A stretch of DNA of 64,000 bases from Zea mays (lineage: Eukaryota; Streptophyta; Magnoliopsida; Poales; Poaceae), in the NCBI RefSeq assembly GCF_902167145.1, contig NW_023367387.1:1-64000 (forward strand). Direction: 5' to 3'. The position numbers and the translations under genes were made by a program. Position 1 is the first letter of the stretch; every line of letters begins with the position of its first letter. This document shows, one piece after another, positions 13,621-22,692 of this stretch. The notes beneath the pieces are model-generated. The model saw only the letters and a program-made list of their open reading frames with translations. It was not told the origin of the DNA and made no database searches.

Positions 13621-14634
13621 GGGGGTTGTGTGGCCATTTATCATCGACCAGAGGCTCATACACCTCACCCCACATAGGTTTCCTTGCCATAGATCACATT
13701 CTTGGATTTCTGGTGGAGACCATTTCTTGGTCAAAAATCCGTAGGTGTTAGCCTTTGATATTATTGAAAAAGGTCATTCATGGCTATTTTCGGCAAAATG
13801 GGAGTTGTGTGGCCATTGATCATCGACTAGAGGCTCATACACCTCACCCCACATATGTTTCCTTGTCGTAGATCACATTCTTGGATTTCTGGTGGAGACC
13901 ATTTCTTGGTCTAAAATCCATAGGTGTTAGCCTCTAGTATTATTGAAAATGGTCGCTCATGGCTATTTTCGACAAAAATGGGGGTTGTGTTGCCATTGAT
14001 CATCGACCAGAGGCTCGTACACTTCACCCCACATATGTTTTCTTGCCATAGATCATAATCTTGGATTTCTCGTGGAGACTATTTCTTGGTTAAAAACTCG
14101 TACGTGTTAGCCTTCGGTATTATTGTAAATGGTCATTCATGGCTATTTTCGGCAAAATGGGGGTTGTGTGGCCATTGATCATCGACCAGAGGCTCATACA
14201 CCTCACCCCACATATGTTTCCTTGCCATAGATCACATTCTTGGATTTCTGGTGGAGACCATTTCTTGCTCAAAAATCCGTAGGTGTTAGCCTTCGGTATT
14301 ATTGAAAATGGTCATTCATGGCTATTTTCGACAAAAATGGGGGTTGTGTGGCCATTGATCATCGACCAGACGCTCATACACCTCACCCCATATATGTTTC
14401 CTTGCCATAGATCACATTCTTGGATTTCTGGTGGAGACCATTGAAAGGGAATTAGGCTTACACCTAGTTCCTATATAATTTTGGTGGTTGAATTGCCCAA
14501 CACAAATCTTTGGACTAACTAGTTTGTTCTAGTGTATAAGTTATACAGGTGCAAAAGGTTCACACTTAGCCAATAAAAAGACCAAGTGTTGGGTTCAACA
14601 AAAGAGCAAAGGAGCAATCGAAGGCTCCTCTGGT

Positions 14635-15135
14635 CTGGCGCACCGGACTGTCCGGTGCACCACCAGACAGTGTCCGGTGCACCAGAGGACTTCAACGCGA
14701 ACTCGTCGCCTTCGGGAATTCTCCAGAGTCGGCGCGCTATAATTCACCGGACTGTCCGGTGTACACCGGACGGTGTCCGGTGCTCCAACGGGACGCAGCT
14801 CAGGAACTCGCCAGCCTCGGGAAATCAGAGCGGCTGCTCCGCTATAATTCACCGGACATGTCCGGTGTGCACCGGACTGTCCGGTGCATCCACGGAGCAA
14901 AGGCTACTTCGGCGCCAACGGCTACCTGCGATGCATTTAATGCGCGCGCAGCGCGCGCAGAAGTCAGAGTCGCCCATGCCGGCGCACCGGACAGTGAACA
15001 GTGCATGTCCGGTGCGCCACCGGACATCGAGGCGGGCCCAGAAGTCAGAACTCCAACGGTCAGATTCCAACGGCACTGGTGACGTGGCAGGGGCACCGGA
15101 CATGTCCGGTGTGCACCGGACTGTCCGGTGCGCCA
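14635..15135. repeat. Cluster of CCGGAC/GTCCGG palindromes in the LTR
   Basis: The short palindromes CACCGGACTGTCCGGTG and CACCGGACATGTCCGGTG and imperfect variants occur at least six times. They often sit in pairs separated by a few bases and alternate with GC-rich spacers. Such LTR palindromes are known in Sireviruses and are thought to be regulatory. Their density here creates spurious open frames on both strands. Confidence 0.85.
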
Positions 15136-15179
15136 TCGAACAGACAGCCTCCACCAACGGTTATTTTGGTGGTTGGGGC

Positions 15180-15187
15180 TATAAATA
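15180..15187 (+). promoter_or_regulatory. LTR TATA box (Sirevirus)
   Basis: TATAAATA lies in the context GGGGC-TATAAATA-CCCC, downstream of the palindrome cluster and about 570 bp before the LTR end. It is the likely core promoter of the genomic transcript. Confidence 0.7.
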
Positions 15188-15756
15188 CCCCAACCACCCA
15201 ACCATTCATTGCATCCAAGTTTTCCACTTCCCAACTACTTACAAGAGCTCTAGCATTCAATTCTAGACACACCAAAGAGATCAAATCCTCTCCAAATTCC
15301 ACACAACGCCCTAGTGACTAGAGAGAGAGATTTGCTTGTTTTCTTTCGAGCTCTTGCGCTTGGATTGCTTTCTTCTTTCTTGATTCCTTCATTGCGATCA
15401 AACTCACTTGTAATTGAGGCAAGAGACACCAAACTTGTGGTGGTCCTTGTGGGAACTTTGTGTTCCAAGTGATTGAGAAGAGAAAGCTCACTCGATCCGT
15501 GGGATCGTTTGAGAGAGGGAAGGGTTGAAAGAGACCCGACCTTTGTGGCCTCCTCAACGGGGAGTAGGTTTGAGAGTACCGAACCTCGGTAAAACAAATC
15601 CGCGTGTCACACTCTTCATTTGCTTGCGATTTGTTTTCCACCCTCTCTCGCGGACTCGGTTTCATATTTCTAACGCTAACCCGGCTTGTAGTTGTGTTTA
15701 TATTTGTAAATTTCAGTTTCGCCCTATTCACCCCCCCCCTCTAGGCGACTATCAAT

Positions 15757-15769
15757 TGCTATCAAAGCC
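15757..15769 (+). other. Primer-binding site (Sirevirus)
   Basis: TGCTATCAAAGCC follows the LTR end after two bases. It resembles the initiator-methionine tRNA site used by copia elements but differs from the usual form at two positions, consistent with a decayed copy. Confidence 0.7.
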
Positions 15770-15802
15770 AGGTTCTTCATTAGAGCCTAACCGCTCGAAG
15801 TA

Positions 15803-18511
15803 ATGTCGGGAGATCACGCCAAGAAGGAGATGGAGACCGGCGAAAAGCCCACTACAAGCCACGGGAGCACTTCATCGGAAGAGTCCCGCACTAAGAGGAA
15901 GGAGAAGAAGAAGAGCTCCTCCAACAAAGGGAAGGAGAAGAAATCTTCTTCTCACCACAAAGAGAAGAAGGAGAAATCTTCCTCTCACAAGCCGCATCGG
16001 AGTGGGGACAAGCACAAGAGGATGAGGAAAGTCGTCTACTACGAGACCGACACTTCATCAACATCCACCTCCGGCTCCGACGCGGCGTCCGTCACTTCTA
16101 AACGCCAAGAGCGTAAGAAGTATAGTAAGATTCCCCTAAGCTACCCTCGCATTTCTAAACATACACCTTTACTTTCCGTCCCATTAGGCAAACCACCAAC
16201 TTTTGATGGTGAATATTACGCTAGGTGGAGCGATTTAATGCGATTTCATCTAACCTCGCTCCACAAAATTATATGGGATGTTGTTGAGTTTGGTGCACAG
16301 GTACCGTCCGTAGGGGATGAAGACTATGATGAGGATGAGGTGGCCCAAATCGAGCACCTCAACTCTCAAGAAACAACAATACTCCTCGCCTCTTTAAGTA
16401 GAGAGGAGTATAACAAAGTTCAAGGGTTGAAGAGCGCCAAGGAGGTTTGGGATGTGCTCAAAACCGCGCACGAGGGAGATGAGCTCACAAAGATCACCAA
16501 GCGGGAAACGATCGAGGGGGAGCTCGGTCGGTTCCGGCTTCGCAAAGGGGAAGAGCCACAACACATGTACAACCGGCTCAAGACCTTGGTGAACCAAGTG
16601 CGCAACCTCGGGAGCAAGAAGTGGGACGACCACGAAGTGGTTAAGGTTATTCTAAGATCTCTCATTTTCCTTAACCCCACTCAAGTTCAATTAATTCGTG
16701 GTAATCCTAGATATACTAAAATGACCCCAGAGGAAGTTATCGGGAATTTTGTAAGTTTTGAGTGCATGATCGAAGGCTCGAGGGAGATCAACGAGCTTGA
16801 TGATCCCTCCACATCCGAAGCTCAACCCGTCGCATTCAAGGCGACAGAGGAAAAGAAGGAGGAGTCTACACCAAGTAGACAACCAATCGACGCCTCCAAG
16901 CTCGACAATGAGGAAATGGCGCTCGTCATCAAGAGCTTCCGCCAAATCCTCAAGCAAAGGAGGGGGAAATACTACAAGTCCCGCTCCAAGAAAGTTTGCT
17001 ACAAGTGTGGTAAGCCCGGTCACTTTATTGCAAAATGTCCATTATCAAGTGACAGTGACAGGGATAACGACAAGAAGGGCAAGAGGAGAGAAAAGAAGAG
17101 GTACTACAAGAAGAAGGGCGGCGATGCCCATGTTTGTCGGGAGTGGGACTCCGACGAGAGCTCAAGCGACTCCTCCGACGACGAGGACGCCGCCAACATC
17201 GCCGTCACCAAGGGACTCCTCTTCCCCAACGTCGGCCACAAGTGCCTCATGGCAAAGGACGGCAAACGGAAGAAGGTTAAATCTAACTCCTCCACTAAAT
17301 ATGAGTCTTCTAGTGATGATAATGCTAGTGATGAGGAGGATAACTTGCGATCTCTTTTTGCCAACCTCAACATGCAACAAAAGGAAAAACTTAATGAATT
17401 GATTAGTGCCATTCATGAAAAGGATGATCTCTTGGACACTCAAGAGGACTTCCTTATTAAAGAAAATAAGAAGCATGTTAAGGTTAAAAATGCTTATGCT
17501 CTAGAAGTAGAAAAATGTCAAAAACTATCTAGTGAGCTAAGCACTTGCCATGAGATGATTGACAACCTTAGAAATGAAAATGCTAGTTTAAATGCTAAGG
17601 TTGATTCTCATGTTTGTGATATTTCAATTCCCAATCTTAGAAACAATAATGATGATTTACTTGCTAAGATTGAAGAATTGAATGTATCTCTTGCTAGCCT
17701 TAGATTAGAAAATGAAAACTTGATTGCTAAGGCTAAAGATTTTGATGTTTGCAAAGTTACAATTTCCGATCTTAGAGATAAGAATGATATATTACGTGCT
17801 AAGATTGTTGAACTTAATTCTTGCAAACCATCTACATCTACCATTGAGCATGTCACTATTTGTACTAGATGTAGAGATATTGATGTTGATGCTATTCATG
17901 ATCACATGATTTTGATTAAACAACAAAATGATCATATAGCAAAATTAGATGCTATAATTGTCGAGCATAACTTAGAAAATGAAAAGTTTAAATTTGCTAG
18001 AAGTATGTTCTATAATGGGAGACGCCCGGGCATCAAGGATGGCATTGGCTTTCAAAGGGGAGACAATGTCAAACTTAATGCCCCTCCTAAAAGATTGTCC
18101 AACTTTGTTAAGGGCAAGGCTCCCATGCCTCAGGATAACGAGGGTTACATTTTATACCCTGCCGGTTATCCCGAGGACAAAATTAGGAGAATTCACTCTA
18201 GGAAGTCTCACTCTGGCCCTAATCATGCTTTTATGTATAAGGGTGAGACATCTAGCTCTAGGCAACCAACCCGTGCTAAGTTGCCTAAGAAGAAAACTCC
18301 TATTGCATCAAATGATCATGATATTTCTTTTAAAACTTTTGATGCATCTTATGTTTTGACTAACAAATCCGGCAAGGTAGTTGCCAAGTTTGTTGGGGCA
18401 AACACAAGGGGTCAAAGACTTGTGATTGGATACCCAAAGTTCTTGTTTCTAATGCCAAAGGACCCAAAACCGTTTGGGTACCTAAAGTCAAGAACTAAAA
18501 TTGGTTTGTAG
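15803..18511 (+). CDS. Sirevirus Gag-like protein (902 aa)
   Basis: The ATG at 15803 opens a 902-codon frame. The N-terminus is a Lys/Ser-rich low-complexity tail (residues ~1-105). It is followed by a copia-type gag domain (about 125-345, starting near KPPTFDGEYYARW). A CCHC zinc knuckle follows, with C399, C402, H407 and C412, flanked by basic stretches, then acidic Ser/Asp clusters. The C-terminal third is a long predicted coiled coil rich in LRNEN-type heptads. The product would form the virus-like particle and bind genomic RNA. The frame ends with TAG at 18509-18511. The same frame then continues straight into a protease motif, so the stop probably replaces a sense codon in a once-continuous gag-pol frame. 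A natural read-through design is the alternative. Confidence 0.88.
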   Translation: MSGDHAKKEMETGEKPTTSHGSTSSEESRTKRKEKKKSSSNKGKEKKSSSHHKEKKEKSSSHKPHRSGDKHKRMRKVVYYETDTSSTSTSGSDAASVTSKRQERKKYSKIPLSYPRISKHTPLLSVPLGKPPTFDGEYYARWSDLMRFHLTSLHKIIWDVVEFGAQVPSVGDEDYDEDEVAQIEHLNSQETTILLASLSREEYNKVQGLKSAKEVWDVLKTAHEGDELTKITKRETIEGELGRFRLRKGEEPQHMYNRLKTLVNQVRNLGSKKWDDHEVVKVILRSLIFLNPTQVQLIRGNPRYTKMTPEEVIGNFVSFECMIEGSREINELDDPSTSEAQPVAFKATEEKKEESTPSRQPIDASKLDNEEMALVIKSFRQILKQRRGKYYKSRSKKVCYKCGKPGHFIAKCPLSSDSDRDNDKKGKRREKKRYYKKKGGDAHVCREWDSDESSSDSSDDEDAANIAVTKGLLFPNVGHKCLMAKDGKRKKVKSNSSTKYESSSDDNASDEEDNLRSLFANLNMQQKEKLNELISAIHEKDDLLDTQEDFLIKENKKHVKVKNAYALEVEKCQKLSSELSTCHEMIDNLRNENASLNAKVDSHVCDISIPNLRNNNDDLLAKIEELNVSLASLRLENENLIAKAKDFDVCKVTISDLRDKNDILRAKIVELNSCKPSTSTIEHVTICTRCRDIDVDAIHDHMILIKQQNDHIAKLDAIIVEHNLENEKFKFARSMFYNGRRPGIKDGIGFQRGDNVKLNAPPKRLSNFVKGKAPMPQDNEGYILYPAGYPEDKIRRIHSRKSHSGPNHAFMYKGETSSSRQPTRAKLPKKKTPIASNDHDISFKTFDASYVLTNKSGKVVAKFVGANTRGQRLVIGYPKFLFLMPKDPKPFGYLKSRTKIGL

Positions 18512-21500
18512 GTTTATGCATCCGGGGGCTCAAGTTGGATACTCGACAGCGGGTGCACAAACCATATGACAGTGGAGAAAAGGATGTTCTCCTCCTATGA
18601 GAAAAACCAAGATCCCCAACGAGCTATCACATTCGGGATGGAAATCAAGGTTTGGTCAAAGGTCTTGGTAAAATTGCTATATCTCCTGACCATTCAATTT
18701 CCAATGTTTTTCTTGTAGATTCTTTAGATTACAATTTGCTTTCCGTTTCACAATTATGTCAAATGGGCTACAACTGTCTATTTACTGATGTAGGTGTCAC
18801 TGTCTTTAGAAGAAGTGATGATTCAATAGCATTTAAGGGTGTGTTAGAGGGTCAGCTATACTTAGTAGATTTTGATAGAGCTGAACTCGACACATGCTTA
18901 ATTGCTAAGACTAACATGGGTTGGCTCTGGCACCGCCGACTAGCCCATGTTGGGATGAAGAATCTTCATAAGCTTCTAAAGGGAGAACACATTTTAGGAC
19001 TAACAAATGTTCATTTTGAGAAAGACAGGATTTGTAGTGCATGTCAGGCAGGAAAGCAAGTTGGAGCCCATCATCCACACAAGAACATCATGACGACCGA
19101 AAGACCACTGGAGCTCCTACACATGGACCTATTCGGCCCGATTGCTTACATAAGCATCGACGGGAGTAAGTATTGTCTTGTAATAGTGGATGATTATTCT
19201 CGCTTCACTTGGGTATTCTTTTTACAGGAAAAATCTCAAACCCAGGAGACCTTAAAGGGATTCTTGAGACGGGCTCAAAATGAGTTTGGCTTAAGGATCA
19301 AGAAAATAAGAAGCGACAACGGGACAGAGTTCAAGAACTCTCAAATCGAAGGCTTTCTTGAGGAAGAGGGCATCAAGCATGAGTTCTCTTCTCCCTACAC
19401 CCCACAACAAAATGGTGTAGTGGAGAGGAAGAATCGAACTCTATTAGACATGGCAAGGACCATGCTTGATGAGTACAAGACTTCGGATCGGTTTTGGGCC
19501 GAGGCGGTCAACACCGCTTGCTACGCCATCAACCGGTTGTATCTACACCGAATCCTCAAGAAGACATCATATGAACTCCTAACCGGTAAAAAGCCCAACA
19601 TTTCATATTTTAGAGTCTTTGGTAGCAAATGCTTTATTCTTATTAAAAGAGGTAGAAAATCTAAATTTGCTCCTAAGACTGTGGAAGGCTTTTTACTTGG
19701 TTATGACTCAAACACAAGGGCATATAGGGTCTTTAACAAGTCCACTGGACTAGTTGAAGTCTCATGTGACGTTGTGTTTGATGAAACTAACGGCTCTCAA
19801 GTAGAGCAAGTTGATCTTGATGAGATAGGTGATGAAGAGGCTCCGTGCATCGCGCTAAGGAACATGTCCATTGGGGATGTGTGTCCTAAGGAATCCGAAG
19901 AGCTTCCAAAAGCACAAGATCAACCATCCTCCTCCACGCGAGCATCTCCACCAACTCAAAATGAGGATGAGGCTCAAGTTGATGAAGTAGAAGATCAAGC
20001 AATTGAGCCACCTCAAGATGATGGCAATGATCAAGGGGGAGATGCAAATGAGGAAGACAAGGAGGAAGAGGAACAAAGGCCGCCACACCCAAGAGTCCAC
20101 CAAGCAATCCAACGAGATCACCCCGTCGACACCATCCTCGGCGACATTCATAAGGGGGTAACTACTAGATCTCGTGTTGCACATTTTTGTGAACATTACT
20201 CGTTTGTTTCCTCTATTGAGCCACACAGGGTAGAGGAAGCACTACAAGATTTGGATTGGGTGGTGGCGATGCAAGAAGAGCTCAACAACTTCACTAGGAA
20301 TGAGGTATGGCATTTAGTTCCACGTCCTAACCAAAATGTTGTAGGAACCAAATGGGTCTTCCGCAACAAGCAAGACGAGCATGGTGTGGTGATAAGGAAC
20401 AAAGCTCGACTTGTGGCCAAGGGATACTCCCAAGTCGAAGGTTTGGATTTCGGTGAAACCTATGCACCCGTAGCTAGGCTTGAGTCAATTCGTATATTAT
20501 TAGCCTATGCTACTTACCAAGGCTTTAAGCTTTATCAAATGGACGTGAAAAGTGCCTTCCTCAATGGACCAATCAAGGAAGAGGTCTATGTTGAGCAACC
20601 TCCCGGCTTTGAAGACAGTGAGTATCCTAACCATGTCTATAAGCTCTCTAAGGCGCTTTACGGGCTCAAGCAAGCCCCAAGAGCATGGTATGAATGCCTT
20701 AGGGATTTCCTTATTGCTAATGGCTTCAAAGTCGGAAAAGCCGATCCTACTCTATTCACTAAAACTCTTGACAATGATTTGTTTGTATGCCAAATTTATG
20801 TTGATGATATCATATTTGGGTCTACTAACGAATCTACTTGTGAAGAATTTAGTAGGATCATGACACAAAAGTTCGAGATGTTGATGATGGGGGAGTTGAA
20901 GTATTTTCTAGGATTCCAAGTCAAACAACTCCAAGAGGGCACCTTCATCAGCCAAACAAAGTACACTCAAGACATTCTAACCAAGTTTGGGATGAAGGAT
21001 GCCAAACCCATCAAGACACCCATGGGAACTAATGGGCATCTCGACCTCGACACGGGAGGTAAGTCCGTGGATCAAAAGGTATACCGGTCGATGATAGGTT
21101 CATTACTCTATTTATGTGCATCTCGACCGGACATTATGCTTTCCCTTTGCATGTGTGCAAGATTCCAATCCGACCCTAAGGAATCCCACCTTACGACCGT
21201 AAAACGAATCTTGAGATATTTGGCTTATACTCCTAAGTTTGGGCTTTGGTACCCTCGGGGATCCACTTTTGATTTAATTGGTTATTCGGATGCCGATTGG
21301 GTGGGGTGTAAGATTAATAGAAAGAGCACATCAGGGACTTGCCAGTTCTTGGGAAGATCCTTGGTGTCTTGGGCCTCAAAGAAGCAAAATTCGGTCGCTC
21401 TTTCAACCGCCGAAGCCGAGTACATTGCCGCAAGTCATTGTTGCGCGCAATTGCTTTGGATGAGGCAAACCCTGCGGGACTACGGTTACAAATTAACCAA

Positions 21501-21753
21501 AGTCCCTTTGCTATGTGATAATGAGAGTGCAATCAAAATGGCCGACAATCCCGTCGAGCATAGCCGCACTAAGCACATAGCCATTCGGTATCATTTTCTT
21601 AGGGATCACCAACAAAAGGGAGATATTGAGATTGCATACATTAATACTAAAGATCAATTAGCCGATATCTTTACCAAACCACTTGATGAACAAACTTTTA
21701 CCAAACTTAGGCATGAGCTCAATATTCTTGATTCTAGAAATTTCTATTGCTAA
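18512..21753 (+). pseudogene. Sirevirus pol, broken (protease, integrase, RT, RNase H)
   Basis: The protease motif LDSGCTNHMT (Asp codon at 18545) follows the TAG in the gag frame. Near 18632-18640 the coding signal moves to another frame, consistent with loss of one base in a G run. From there the frame is open to 21753. Numbered from 18652, the integrase zinc site is H94, H99, C128, C131. The catalytic triad is D159, D222, E258, with the canonical 35-residue D-E spacing. RT follows with YVDD at 716-719 (nucleotides 20797-20808), then RNase H with YSDADW, STAEAEY and LCDNES. All catalytic residues looked for are present, so decay is recent or limited. The two lesions and the lost 3' LTR make the copy unable to act alone. 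Confidence 0.88.
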
Positions 21754-22571
21754 CTTGCACACATAGCTCATGAATATACCTTTGATCATGTCTCTTTCAT
21801 ATGCTATGACTAATGTGTTTTCAAGTCTACTTCAAATCAAGTCATAGGTGCATTGAAAGGGCATTGGAGTCTTCGGCGAAGACAAAGGCTTCCACTCCGT
21901 CAACTCATCCTTCGCCGTCACTCCGAGCCGCTCTCTATCCTTGGGGGAGAGAGCAAAACAAAAGGACTCCTACTTTGGTATAATCTTCACTCTTTTATTT
22001 ATGACCAAGGGAGGAGAAAGTTATTTGAAGGGCTCTAATGACTCCGTTTTTGGCGATTCATGCCAAAGGGGGAGGAAGTATTAGCCCAAAGCAAAAGGAC
22101 CGCACCACCACCTAATTTTAAAATGTAATTTCCAATTGTCAATTTGGTATCTTAATGTGTTCAAAAAGGGGAGAAAGTAGTATTTCAAAATTGTTTCATC
22201 AAAACCCTCTTGAACACTAAGAGGAGATTTTATTTAGGGGGAGTTTTGTTTAGTCAAAGGAAAAGCATTTGGAACAGGGGGAGAAAATTTCAAATCTTGA
22301 AAATACTTTGCAAACTCTTATTCATTTACCCTTGACTATTTGCAAAAGAACTTTGAAAAGATTTAGAAAAGATTTTGCAAAAACAAAACATGTGGTGCAA
22401 GCGTGGTCCAAAATGTTAAAAATGAAGAAACAATCCATGCATATCTTGTAAGTATTTATATTGGCTCAATTCCAAGCAACCTTTGCACTTATATTATGCA
22501 AACTAGTTCAATTATGCACTTCTATATTTGCTTTGGTTTGTGTTGGCATCAATCACCAAAAAGGGGGAGAT
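21754..22571 (+). other. Sirevirus 3' non-coding region with multiple polypurine tracts
   Basis: No gene is seen in this ~820 bp. At least five purine-rich tracts occur (near 22066, 22167, 22236, 22277 and 22558), each with a GGGGGAG or AGGGGAG core. The last, AAAAAGGGGGAGAT, abuts the 3' LTR and is the probable plus-strand primer. Repeated polypurine tracts are a known Sirevirus trait. Confidence 0.8.
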
Positions 22572-22692
22572 TGAAAGGGAATTAGGCTTACACCTAGTTC
22601 CTATATAATTTTGGTGGTTGAATTGCCCAACACAAATCTTTGGACTAACTAGTTTGTTCTAGTGTATAAGTTATACAGGTGCCTTCGGGACT
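22572..22692 (+). repeat. Truncated 3' LTR of the Sirevirus
   Basis: Bases 22572-22682 are identical to the first 111 bp of the 5' LTR. The next bases, CTTCGGGA, match the 5' LTR only after a jump of about 157 bp (to about 14710), with GC at both ends of the gap. After CTG the sequence enters a forward K180 monomer at TCTCCACCAG. About 1.2 kb of LTR is therefore missing and no target duplication is present on this side. Confidence 0.85.

Larger units (their letters stand above)
1..14441 (-). repeat. K180 knob satellite array, block 1 (mostly reverse)
   Basis: Head-to-tail ~180-bp monomers fill this block. The recurring landmarks are CATAGATCACATTCTTGG, GGTGGAGACCATTTCTTGG and GGGGTTGTGTGGCCATTGAT. 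I recognise them as the maize knob 180-bp repeat, the main component of knob heterochromatin. The monomers are mainly reverse, interrupted by six forward islands annotated separately. Variant monomers carry an extra GGTCGCTCATGGCTATTTTC copy, which is the longer 202-bp form. Monomers are diverged by scattered substitutions and occasional truncations. The block is cut at its right end by the Sirevirus. I see no gene inside it. Confidence 0.95.
14442..15754 (+). repeat. 5' LTR of the Sirevirus (1313 bp)
   Basis: It begins TGAAAGGGAATTAGG and ends ACTATCA just before the primer-binding site. The first 111 bp are identical to 22572-22682, which identifies the LTR. It contains the palindrome cluster, a TATA box and a C-rich stretch just before its end. 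The left flank is K180 ending in ACCAT. Confidence 0.9.
14442..22692 (+). mobile_element. Degenerate Ty1/copia Sirevirus (Ji/Opie-like)
   Basis: The element has a full 5' LTR (14442-15754), a primer-binding site, a long gag, a broken pol in copia order (protease, integrase, RT, RNase H), a 3' non-coding region with several polypurine tracts, and a severely truncated 3' LTR. The palindromic CACCGGAC/GTCCGGTG motifs in the LTR, the long coiled-coil gag and the multiple polypurine tracts are Sirevirus hallmarks. The LTR start and the proteins resemble maize Ji/Opie elements. I cannot choose between the two by eye. No target-site duplication can be matched, because the right flank is K180 in the opposite orientation. 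Confidence 0.9.

Noticed and set aside
1..14441. CRISPR-like regular spacing
   Set aside because: The whole unit repeats, not a short repeat with unique spacers, and the context is a plant satellite.
14586..15321. Overlapping open frames on both strands in the Sirevirus LTR (226, 130 and ~100 residues)
   Set aside because: They lie in the GC-rich palindrome cluster of the LTR. Their peptides are low in complexity and follow the CCGGAC repeats, and no gene is known there.
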